64,000 nt of DNA from Mantis religiosa. Its lineage: Eukaryota; Arthropoda; Insecta; Mantodea; Mantidae. Below are positions 55,396 to 64,000 of this stretch, piece after piece. Where the stretch lies: positions 221,678,795 through 221,742,794 of the forward strand of contig CM060947.1 in assembly GCA_030765055.1 (NCBI GenBank). Direction: 5' to 3'. The number at the start of each line of letters is the position of its first letter. Position 1 is the first letter of the stretch. The notes beneath the pieces were generated by a model that saw nothing but the letters and a program-made list of their open reading frames with translations, ran no database searches and had not been told where the DNA came from. The translations under genes and the position numbers were made by a program.

Positions 55396-56340
55396 TGTGA
55401 CACACCGTGATCACAACTGATCCTATCTATAATTTTAAAGTGTGAGGTGGGATTCCAAGCAATTATAATGCATTTAAAAGCTCTGTGGGATAGTTGGATT
55501 ATATAATACTGGTATATAACTGTGTCAACTGATTTGTACAGAAACAACTACTCCGGAAGAAACAGACACCCTATAACGCGATATTCTGACATACTAACAC
55601 GACCATCAGCATTAACTGCGTCTCACTGCTCATCAGTGTGGCCAGCACGTGATGTAGCTCTCGCGCACTTGACTGATAAGTCAGGTCGTCTTCTCATTGG
55701 CATAGTACAACTTTTTCCGCGAACTTCACACTGAAAATAATTTTGTATCAATGCAGTTCACATTCACGAATTCACAAACACAATTTATAAAAAGTTTTGC
55801 AAGGGCTCACCAATATTTGATAACAGTTATTGTCTGTACTCAAATATGTATAGTGCTATATATAATACGTATAGAAAATAATTTTGTGTCTATTCTTCGA
55901 AACGCATATCATAATGACACACAAAAAATTTTAGTGTTTATAACAAACGATAAACTTCAATTAATAAAATATGGTAAGTGAAATATCTTTGAAGACTTTG
56001 GCAAGAAGTGGAGTATCTCTATACTTGATAATGCTTTTTCGTCGAAAATAAAGGAAGAGTATGTATTCTGTAAGAGTTTGCGTGTCTACTTCTGTATTTA
56101 GTTAATAACCCGATCCACTATCATTTCAGTATTTTTCCTCGCCTTTTAAACATTCCTTGGATTTATACAAATACTTCAAAACCAAAATTTGTCAAATCTG
56201 TACAGCCGTATATATACCGTATATATTAATCATAGCTGAAAACCTTCAATTCTGAATGATGTTGTGATACGCAGAAACAGATATTTAAAGAAGCTACTTT
56301 AATAATAAGGCCTATTTGTGTGATAGCATAAATTTTTCAG
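55396..56340. other. no gene recognised
   Basis: 55590-55735 is GC-richer, with ATTGGCATAGTACAACTTTT and CACGTGATG, but I cannot assign it. The remainder is AT-rich. Confidence 0.4.
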
Positions 56341-56360
56341 ACAAATATTGTTTGAGGTGA

Positions 56361-56694
56361 GTCCTGCGCCGTGGCGTAGTGGGCTAAGGCAGCATCTCTT
56401 GGTCCCTGGCCACGGATGGAGGTGTTCCATCCCAACCAAGGGGTGCGGGTCCTGGGTATGGGACCGTTGCTCACTCAGCATTTTGAGGAAAGTGAGGAGC
56501 TTGCGCTAGGTAAGCAGCCCTGGTCACGGAAACCAACATTCCGGCTGGAGGATGCCGGGATCCTGACCACATCTCCTCCCCGCATCGGTTGAATGATCTT
56601 CCACCTTTGCCGTGCGTAAGTGGGCGTGAGGCCAGCAGTCGGTTTGGTAGGCCTTGGCTCTCTTAGGGCTGTCGCGACAGTTTGTTGTTGGTTG
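56361..56694 (+). repeat. SINE (family E) with 15-bp TSD
   Basis: A 334-bp element starting GTCCTGCGCCGTGGCGTAGT (A-box-like GGCGTAGTGGGCTAAGG) and ending CAGTTTGTTGTTGGTTG. It is flanked by TATTGTTTGAGGTGA (56346-56360) and TATTCTTTGAGGTGA (56695-56709), a 15-bp duplication with one difference. The tail is a GTT/TTG-type repeat, not poly(A). The B box is not obvious. Confidence 0.8.
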
Positions 56695-56824
56695 TATTCT
56701 TTGAGGTGAAGCTTATTTCATTGAATCCATGAACTGCGTTGCCCTATAGTAGAGTTTGCATTTCAGGAATTAGATGTAAGCAAAGGTTCAAATATGTCAT
56801 TTCTTTTGTTATAGTTTCCATAAC

Positions 56825-57395
56825 ACCATTATAATGCAGTGTGCTGTATATTCAATCGGAGGACTTCCTCCGGTTAATCAGTGTTCGAAGTGCATTACAC
56901 GGGAGTAAAGATATTTTATATGGTGTCCTAAATGTCATCAAGTTATCAGAGGTGCAGTGCGATTGTATGATGAAGAATCTCCAGAACGTCACACACCTAC
57001 CACATATCATTGCAAACATAACATTTAAACACGCAGAGTCGTGTACAAGAAGATTCGTCAACGCGCAAACCAGCAATCGCTGAGAGTGATACATGTTAGC
57101 ATTTGTGGCACACATTCCGCCTGTCAGCGCGAGAATGGATGACGGATTGAACATGAGAATGGTGTCAGTCGACAAAGTATTCCGCGAATACTCCACAACA
57201 GTAAATTTCATCTTCTCCTCATGCCATTTCATCAGCATCTTAATAGTAATGACCTCCAAAATCTGTGACAATATTGTTGATAGTGTAGTTTCACTAAGGC
57301 AACTGGAAATTGCAACGGTTTTGTTTATGGAAGAAGTTTCTTTTACCTGCTGCGGACAAGTTTTCTTTTGCAACATGCATTACTGGTAAACTGGA
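56825..57395. other. unresolved region with long overlapping open frames
   Basis: The minus strand is open for 174 codons (56852-57376), the longest frame in the window apart from the gypsy fragments, and the plus strand has 80- and 98-codon frames over the same bases. On the plus strand from 56833 a frame with one stop gives NQCSKCITRE and YFIWCPKCHQV, spaced like a zinc ribbon, and CPVCKH follows at about 57427. I recognise no family. A frame of 174 codons is not far from chance for this length of DNA. It could be a decayed transposon gene. Confidence 0.3.
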
Positions 57396-57510
57396 AATTC
57401 GTTTGGCTGAGAAGTGATGCACAAATGTCCTGTTTGTAAACATGTGAGAAGAGCTACAATACGAACAATTGTATTACCAACGAACACCGAATACATGAAG
57501 GGATCTTATT

Positions 57511-58738
57511 GTTGTATGTAGTGGAGCTCTGGGGGGTGGGCAGAGGTAAACAAAACAGTGGACTTAACTACAGAAGGTTTTGTAAAGAGTTACTAGGCTT
57601 AACAAGATCAGCACATAGGGAAGTAGCTGTAGTAGAATTAGAAGAGACAAATAGAAATGGAATAATAATGGAAAGAATAATAAAATTTTGGTATAGGTGT
57701 TAGTCCAAAGAAGATGGGGAAATTATGAAATTATGAATAAGACAGCAAAAAGGATTAGAGAACTCAAATAGTTGGTGGGCAGAGATATTAAATGCGAGGA
57801 TTTACTCCCATTAGTCCTGGCCCCGTATGACCTGAACCCGGGCCTCTCTGGTATATTTACCGTAGGACAGTACCTATTTTATAAACTGCTCCCCCATCTG
57901 CACACGGCAGACAGGACAGATACGCCACTTACGTGCCGGTCCTTAATGAACCAGCTCAAAAAAAAAAAAACTTGGTAGGGCCGCCAGTGTCTAGCTCACC
58001 AGCTACTAGCTCTGCAGGCTAGATCCCGGGACTTATGAGGCAACCCTCTACCCCCTCCGGGCGACCAGTAGCCTTGCCGGAGGTACCCAATTGCCTGTGA
58101 GTGGCGGGAACACACTGCCCCCTCGAGTCCAACCCAATCCGAACAGCTCCCAGAGGGAGGGGCTCGGCATGTTCGGCCCGAGGTTCCTCTAGTAACGTCA
58201 GAGGTACCACGAGTGCTAGGGATCCGCAGCGCCCGCACTTTGGCAGCTGAAAGGGATGCATCCCTCCCCTTACGGGAGGTGGGCAGAGATAGGAGGAATT
58301 ATGGAAAAATAGGAATGGGAGATTTGTGAATTGTTTGGTGGAAAAGAAAGCATAGAACGCTATGTAACAGAATGCGCGGAGGTTGCAATGTGGAGAAAAA
58401 AGGTTTCGCAGGAAAAATGGAAGAAAGCACAGAAGAGGATAGTAGCTATAAAAATGTTAACGGGGAGGGAGGAAATGAAGGTAAGAAGTATTGGTGAGTT
58501 CTTGCAGAAAGTAAAAGAAAAATGGGCCAGAAATGTAAGGAATATAAGAAAGGAAGCTGAGGGGGAAGAACGGGACTAATTAAGTTACAAGGGGGTATGG
58601 AGGTTAAAAGCTACCTGGCAGAGCAGGAGACCAGGGTGTCATGTAAGTCAAGGTAGCAACAAGATAAAGACAAATAAATGTAGCCTAAAGTTGTAAATTG
58701 TAAAATTAAGGAATATACACAATAAATAATCTAATCTA
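57511..58738 (+). mobile_element. 5'-truncated LINE with 8-bp TSD, split by a retroposon
   Basis: Flanked by ATCTTATT (57503-57510 and 58739-58746). Without the nested insertion it is about 725 bp. The coding part gives YRRFCKELLGLTRSAHREVA, NRNGIIMERIIKFWYRC and, after the insertion, ESIERYVTECAEVAMWRKKV and RSIGEFLQKVKEKWARN, matching the LINE at 50105-51990. The 3' end is AATAAATAATCTAATCTAAT, a short repeat tail. Confidence 0.85.
57788..58277 (-). mobile_element. GC-rich retroposon inserted in the LINE, 14-bp TSD
   Basis: A perfect GGTGGGCAGAGATA duplication (57774-57787 and 58278-58291) marks its ends inside the LINE coding sequence. It runs from TTAAATGCGAGGATTTACTC (element 3' end) to CCCTCCCCTTACGGGA (5' end). 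The middle is altered: an A-run at 57959-57971 occupies the place where other copies have a G/C-run, and flanking sequence is rearranged. This copy fixes the ends of the family. Confidence 0.88.
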
Positions 58739-59129
58739 ATCTTATTATATGAATCGGTTCAGCGTTGAGCGCCAGGTGCAAGTGACAGAAATAGTTAAGA
58801 TTTGACTTAACATTTGTTCATCACTACCTTTCTATGGTATCAAAGTAATGTTGTTTGCGACTTGAAACGTAATATTATATGCAAAGTAATAAACCAAATC
58901 AGTCCATTATGAAACTATGAAGTTGATATATACCTCAACTTTACCTGCATTCTGTTACAAATTATCTAAACCAGAATATGTCCCATCCAAAGCAAAGGAC
59001 TTTGGTCTGGAAGGTTTTCTTCAGTCGTTGCAATGACCTTGGTTTTCGGATGGTGTGCAATAACGACGTCCAGACCGGGACCGGGCTGGGAACGTGCGAG
59101 CCCGTGGTAAGCGTAACAGCAATGGACAA

Positions 59130-61936
59130 GAAGCAGGAGCCGGTGTCGACGCAACATCTGGGGCCCCGGCTAGAAGGCTTATGGGAGAGGGCGGCCGAAA
59201 ACCTGACCGCAGAACAACTGGAGAAAGTTCCAAAACACTACGGCCGCACGGACAAAGAGCTTCACCGCATCGACGCTGGGGACGCCCAGCCTATTCGGCA
59301 ACCACCTAGACGCGTTCCGCTGGCGAAGCAAGGGGCGGTACGAGACATGCTGGAGGACATGAGATCCAGGGGAGTGAAAAGTCGGAGAGCCCTTGGCGTT
59401 CCCCTGTAGTCTTGGTGACGAAGAAGAACGGCGAACTACGCTTCTGCTTGGACTACAGGAAACTGAACGCTGTCACCCGGAAGGACTGTTTCCTCTTACC
59501 CAGGATTGATGACACCCTGGACACGCTAGCTAGTGCACAGTAGTTCTTGGCCCTGGACCTGAAGTAAGCCTACTGGCAGGTAGCTCTAGACCCGAGAGAC
59601 AAGGAGAAGACCGCATTCTCGACAGGCCAAAGGCTCTGGCAGTTCACAGTTATGCCCTTTGGCCTCTGCAACGCACCAGCTACCTTCCAACGCCTCAAGG
59701 AGTCAGTGATGAGAGGATTGACTTACGACGCCTGCCTGCTATACCTGGACGACAACATAATCGTCGGGAAGATTTTTTAATACCATCTCGAGAATCTGAG
59801 TAAGGTGCTACAGAGACTGCAGGCGACCAACTTGAAGCTGAACGTGAAGAAGTGCCAGCCCTTCCGCAAGGAATTATACTACTTGGGCCACATAGTCTCA
59901 GAAGCCGGAGTGGCCACAGACCCGGAGAAGACCCAGGCTGTGAGAGATTGGCCCCGCCCAAAGGATAAGAAGGAGTTGCGCAGTTTCCTGGGGATGCAGT
60001 TATTACCGACGCTTCATAAAGGGGTTCTCTAGCATCGCCAAACCCCTCACCCGTCTGACAGAGGAATACTGGCCTTATGTTTGGACGGAGGACGCCGAAG
60101 ACGCTTTCTAGCACCTGAAGGAGACCCTGTGCTGTGCTCCAATTTTGGGTTTCCCACAACCGGGGGGCGCCTTCATTATGGACACCGACACCAGCGACCA
60201 TTTCATTGGAGGTGTCCTATAGCAGATCCAGGACGGCCATGATTGGGTGATAGCTTACTACCGCAAGACGCTATCCAAGGCAGAGAAGAAGTACTGCGTC
60301 ACCCGACGTGAGTTACTGGCGGCAATAAAGTCTATGGAGCACTTCCACAAGTACCTGTACGGTCAGCTATTCCACCTGAGAACTGATCATTCCGCCCTAA
60401 CCTGGCTATTGAGCTTTAAGAACCTGGAAGGCCAGACGGTACGTTGGGTTCTGAGGCTACAGGTGTACGACTCCACCTCGGAACATCGCAGAGGGAAGAG
60501 CCACGGTAATGCAGACGCTATGCCCGAAGACCCTGTCCAGAGGAGTGCGGCCAATGCACAAGGGTGGAAGAGAAGGAGGGTGCCGCAGCATCCGAGTAAT
60601 CAGGGCAGTGCCTGCGGATGGCTGGGATAGCGCAGGGCTTAGGTGGGAGCAGCTGGCGGACGCAGACTTGTGGCCACTCTTGAGGGAAGTGGAGGCAGGG
60701 ACAATACCAACCTGGGAGGATATCGCACCAAGGAGCGCCACCTACAAGTCGTACTGCGCCCAATGGGACTCGTTGAAGATCAGAGAGGGCGTGTTGTTCG
60801 GTGTATGGGAATCACCCGATGGGAAGACGCAGAGAGAACAGTTGGTGCTTCCCTGCATTAAGGTCCCGGAAGTCTTGGAGGAAGAACACGCCGGTACTTC
60901 AGGAGGACACCTGGGAGCGAACCGAACAATTGACAAACTACGGCAGCGCTACTTCTGGCTGAGGCTCCGAGCAGACGCTGAGAGATGGTGCCATCAGTGT
61001 CACGTGTGCGCGTCGAGTCGCGACCCCCAAACTAGGAGCCGGGGTCGCATGCAGCAGTACAACGTCCGGTCGTCATTCGAACGTATCGCCGTTGACATTG
61101 CGGGACCGTTCCCAATATCCGACCGAGGCAACAAGTACGTGATGGTGGTCGTAGACTACTTCACTAAGTGGCCGGAGGTGTATTCCATCCTGAACTAAGA
61201 GGCAAGGACAATCACAGACTGCCTCGTGGAGCAAGAGTTCTGCCGATTTGGGGTACCTTTAGAGCTGCACAGTGACCAAGGCACCAATTTTGAGTGCAAA
61301 CTGATGAAGGAGACACTAGAGAGACTTGGGGTTAACAAGACCCGCACAACACCTCTACATCCCCAGTCGGATGGCATGGTCGAAAGGTACATCAAGACTT
61401 TAGAGGAACTCTTGAGGAAAGTCGTGGCCAGCCATCAGCGAGACTGGTACGTCAAGGTGCCACCGTTCTTGCTGGCCTACCGCTCGTCAACACACGACAA
61501 CACGGGGATGACGCCAGCCAGCTTAATGTTCAGCCGAGCGCTAAGCCTCCCTTGTGATCTGGCTTTTGAAAGCCCCTCGGACGCAAAACAGCCAGCAACC
61601 GATTATGTGGAGAACATGGTGGACCATCTCTACGACATGCATGAGATGGCTCGTCAAAACATCCAGAAGGCGAGCGAACGCATGAAGACCCGATACAACA
61701 CGCAAGCCAACAGCCAAGTGTTCCAGCAGGGTGACCAAGGTTGGTTGTACCGCCCTACCCGGACCAAGGGACGATGTCCGAAACTCCAGCAAACATGGCA
61801 AGGACCTTAACGGGTGGTGAAGAGGAATAACGACGTGGTCTACCGCATCCAGAAGGTGCCCCGAGGAAAGATGTTGGTGGTACACCTGGATCGCTTGGCG
61901 TGCTACGATGGTGCTGTTCGGGACGACCAGCCTTGA
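59130..61936 (+). pseudogene. gypsy pol pseudogene (RT, RNase H, integrase)
   Basis: Domains in order: pre-RT linker with HRIDAGDAQPIRQPPRRVPL (59260-59330); reverse transcriptase 59385-60040 with KKNGELRFCLDYRKLN, VMPFGLCNAPATF and the catalytic YLDD (about 59739-59750); RNase H 60100-60530 with DTDTSD, a CVTRREL Glu, LRTDHSAL and NADAM Asp; integrase zinc finger HAGTSGGH...CHQCHVC (about 60888-61014); integrase core with AVDIAGPF, HSDQGTNFE and QSDGMVERYIKTLEE (the D,D,E triad); then a C-terminal part to 61936. At least seven in-frame stops (for example after TLASAQ, ALDLK, GKIF and SILN) and frameshifts near 59380, 59994 and 60540 disable it. Confidence 0.92.
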
Positions 61937-61947
61937 GGTGGGAGCAG
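61935..61947 (+). other. polypurine tract
   Basis: GAGGTGGGAGCAG lies immediately before the 3' LTR start (TGTCGCC at 61948), where plus-strand DNA synthesis would be primed. Confidence 0.75.
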
Positions 61948-62311
61948 TGTCGCCAGGGAATTTTTGATTGGAGGTAGCGCGGGTAACAAGATCGAAGAGA
62001 CGGCAGTGCAGTGTGGAGATGGAGGCTTGCCAATATGGTGGGCGGGAACAAACGGATTTGGCAAGAATTCCCCTTTGTTCTAGCTGGTCTCAATTGTTCG
62101 AGAAATTTTTGGTGTCTTAGAAATCGATAAAAAGGCAGCCTGCCTGAAAAGAGACAGTCAGTCGGTAATTGAACGCGTGCGGGTAAGCAGCTGTGTTGGT
62201 TGACCTAGATGTTACATTGTGTATGTGAACAGTGTATTGTTACGGAAGTAAAGTGCCATTTTTTGTGTTTGTAACCTGGACCCTTTTATTTCACGAACCC
62301 ACAAAGTCACA
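61948..62311 (+). repeat. 3' LTR of the gypsy element
   Basis: A 364-bp LTR, TGTCGCCAGGG to CAAAGTCACA, similar along its length to the solo LTR at 3405-3791. It has a GATAAAAA TATA-like box (62126-62133) 34 bp before the A of TCAGTC (62158-62163). Confidence 0.9.
62126..62163 (+). promoter_or_regulatory. LTR promoter: TATA-like box and TCAGTC initiator
   Basis: Same arrangement and nearly the same spacing as at 3587-3622, with the intervening AAAAAGGCAGCC also kept. Confidence 0.6.
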
Positions 62312-62315
62312 ATAT

Positions 62316-63060
62316 TCTCATTCGTCAAGAACAAACGTGCGACCTGCACCTACTGTGTAGCTCCAGTTTGTATGATGAAAATGATCATGCTGCTACTGAG
62401 TATGTTGATGATTGATGATGGATGATAAGGCTGATGATGCTAAAACGTACTTAAATTTTCAAAATTTATTTTTTAATCCTGTGTATTTTAGGCGCACTAC
62501 ATACAGAATGCAAAGCATTATAAATATAAAATATTTTACTCTTAAACGTAATAATTGTATCACTTAAACAGCAATTCTGAAGCTCTTATTCCTGCCAGTA
62601 GCGACATACATGCCCATCGTGCTCTATTGATACAATAAATAGGGGTTCTCCCTTCTTATGCCTCTAGTACAGTAATACTAATGTCCGTGAGTGCGTATAA
62701 AGATATTTAGTTTTTAAAAAGACGATGATAATAGAGACAAAAGTGTGCCTATAAGGAAAGTGACATATTAATTAATGAAGTTGATTAGATTTGCATATTA
62801 GTGCTTGTTTTGTTTTTACTTCCTTAGGCCGACATGCTATATTATTTATGGGAGTTTCTCGTATCACAACGTCACGTAATAAAAGCAAACCGTCAGCCTG
62901 ACTGCGCACTTATCTACTCTATGAAAAGTTGTTACACCACATGTTCATTAATGTAGGCTTCCTTCCCCGCATCTGCACTAGTGCGAATGCATCCTTGTAA
63001 CCTTTACAAGCAAAGGAAAAGGTGAACTATAAAACACCAGAGGTTATGAAGACTGCAGTA
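62316..63060. other. no gene recognised
   Basis: Contains a GATGAT-rich low-complexity patch at 62375-62440. No other feature. Confidence 0.45.
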
Positions 63061-63077
63061 GGATGATCAGCTCTATT

Positions 63078-63317
63078 TTTTTTTTTTAATTTACGTCTGC
63101 ACCAACGTTAAGTTATATCGGACGGTGAATGAATTTGGTGAAATGGTGCTCAAGTGAGTCCAGGGTCCATGGAGCTTAGTTACCCGACATTCGTATTGAA
63201 GGATAAAGGAAATCTCCGGAAAAACCTTATCCAGGTAACTCACCCTGACCGAGATTCTAACTCGGGACCTCTTGAACGTGAGGTAGATACGCTACCATCT
63301 ACGCTACCGAGGTGGGC
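63078..63317 (-). repeat. SINE family A, complete with perfect 13-bp TSD
   Basis: Flanked by GATCAGCTCTATT (63065-63077 and 63318-63330) with a T-run at the left (poly-A tail) and head CTACCATCTACGCTACCGAG...GTGGGC at the right. The perfect duplication makes this one of the younger copies. A spurious 60-codon frame runs through it. Confidence 0.93.
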
Positions 63318-63479
63318 GATCAGCTCTATTTATTAGCAGAATTGATACTTTTGATAATAAAATCGGAAGACTTGTATTCTACCCAAACTTTTGACACCGA
63401 GATTTCATTGGAAATACGTTTTAAGGGTATGTTTTCATATATCTCTCCCGCTCTCCACTTTTTATAATCAATTATAATT

Positions 63480-64000
63480 AAATTTATTTATTTATTTATT
63501 TAGTGCTACATCGTAACACTACATGCATTCCTTTAACTTATTATAGCTAGTTGTAGTAATAACAATTTCTACAAGTGTTACAAATTTACAGTTTTCAATG
63601 TACAATACAGACAATGCTTGTACTCTGCTTTTACACCTTTTCAAAGTCTATTTTGTTTTTGAATTTTAAAACTTGTTTTTTGTAGTGCTTGATTAGATCA
63701 CTGTCTTTTACCGGCCACTGTCCATCTCTCAGTCTAATGTTTTCGTTTAGTTCTAATCTTTCACTGTTCTGAAGAGGACAATCGTATATTAAGTGATTCA
63801 CTGGTTGGTTTTGTAGTTCACATTTGCACATTGTACTTCCCGCTATTTTGAATCTGTTGTACTAGTCCCTTGTCATCCCATGTCCAGTCAGGATGGCGGT
63901 CGTTGACTGGGATAATCAGTTTTAGTCGTTCTTGCACAGTTGGGAGGAACATTTTGTTGATTCTTAGTTTTGTTGTGTTCTCGCATTGGTCTTGCCACCT
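63480..64000 (-). pseudogene. LINE C-terminal end, continues beyond the window
   Basis: The tail is (TAAA)n read on the minus strand (63484-63502). Upstream on the minus strand comes a broken frame with ENTTKLRINKMFLPTVQERL, then TAILTGHGMTRD, RFKIAGSTMCKCE, NHLIYDCPLQNSERLELNEN and KVDSDLIKHY-type blocks. The TGHG block and the Cys/His knuckle (CKC...H...C) are typical of the region after reverse transcriptase and RNase H in some insect LINEs. There is one stop after MTRD and one frameshift. The rest of the element lies past base 64000. Confidence 0.78.

Larger units (their letters stand above)
58985..62311 (+). mobile_element. gypsy-type LTR retrotransposon, 5'-truncated
   Basis: Contains most of pol (RT, RNase H, integrase), a polypurine tract and the 3' LTR. 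The 5' LTR, primer-binding site, gag and protease are missing, and sequence before about 59000 shows no relation to an LTR. GC content is clearly higher than in the flanks, showing it is a fairly recent arrival, though it is already broken. ATAT follows the LTR at 62312-62315. Confidence 0.9.

Noticed and set aside
59695..60201. 168-codon minus-strand frame
   Set aside because: Antisense shadow of the gypsy reverse transcriptase and RNase H region.
63154..63336. 60-codon frame with HPDRDSNSGPL-like text, also seen at 34472 and in other SINE copies
   Set aside because: Product of reading through SINE A; repeated with each copy and lacking coding constraint.

Overview
This window is nuclear DNA of a large, repeat-filled animal genome, most probably an insect. 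The evidence is AT-rich non-coding sequence, long microsatellites, many tRNA-headed SINEs with target-site duplications (TSDs), mariner-type transposons, non-LTR retrotransposons, a Penelope-like element and gypsy-type LTRs whose promoters have a TATA box and a TCAGT initiator. One common SINE (called A here) gives spurious translations of a kind I associate with cockroach and termite sequences, so Blattodea or another polyneopteran is my best guess, at low confidence. I found no host protein-coding exon that I can defend. Almost everything recognisable is a transposable element or a fragment of one, and every transposase or reverse-transcriptase frame is broken.

Layout. 0.8-2.0 kb: decayed mariner-like element. 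3.4-4.5 kb: solo gypsy LTR, LTR fragment, Jockey-like LINE end. 5.5-6.7 kb: mariner transposase relic. 8.3-9.5 kb: Penelope 3' end, (TA)n, and a 212-bp (TCAC)n array. 9.5-12.3 kb: nothing recognised. 12.3-16.1 kb: GC-rich retroposon, LINE with a (GAA)n tail, two SINEs, solo LTR with ATAT duplications. 16.1-22.4 kb: featureless AT-rich DNA. 22.4-27.9 kb: SINEs and a CpG-rich island near 26.4 kb. 29.4-29.9 kb and 39.07-40.11 kb: two inverted arrangements of one tRNA-derived repeat. 31-34.6 kb: LINE end, SINEs, DDE transposase relic, complete GC-rich retroposon. 35.8-36.3 kb: diverged tandem repeat. 38.1-38.7 kb: Penelope GIY-YIG end with a hammerhead-like motif. 40-46 kb: pyrimidine-rich LINE-like tract, two more GC-rich retroposons, a SINE. 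46-50 kb: two solo LTRs, SINEs, deleted mariner. 50-52 kb: LINE on the minus strand. 53-56.7 kb: SINE, 321-bp tandem duplication, SINE. 57.5-58.7 kb: LINE split by a GC-rich retroposon. 59-62.3 kb: 5'-truncated gypsy pol with its 3' LTR. 63-64 kb: SINE and a LINE that runs off the window.

The elements depend on one another only in general terms: SINEs and the GC-rich retroposon need LINE machinery, and the solo LTRs are recombination relics. The least ordinary objects are (1) the 39.07-40.11 kb insertion, two identical 312-bp tRNA-derived units plus a palindrome with 331-bp arms, all inside one 12-bp TSD; (2) the ~490-540 bp GC-rich retroposon, present five times and fitting no family I know; and (3) the hammerhead-like motifs in the Penelope tails.
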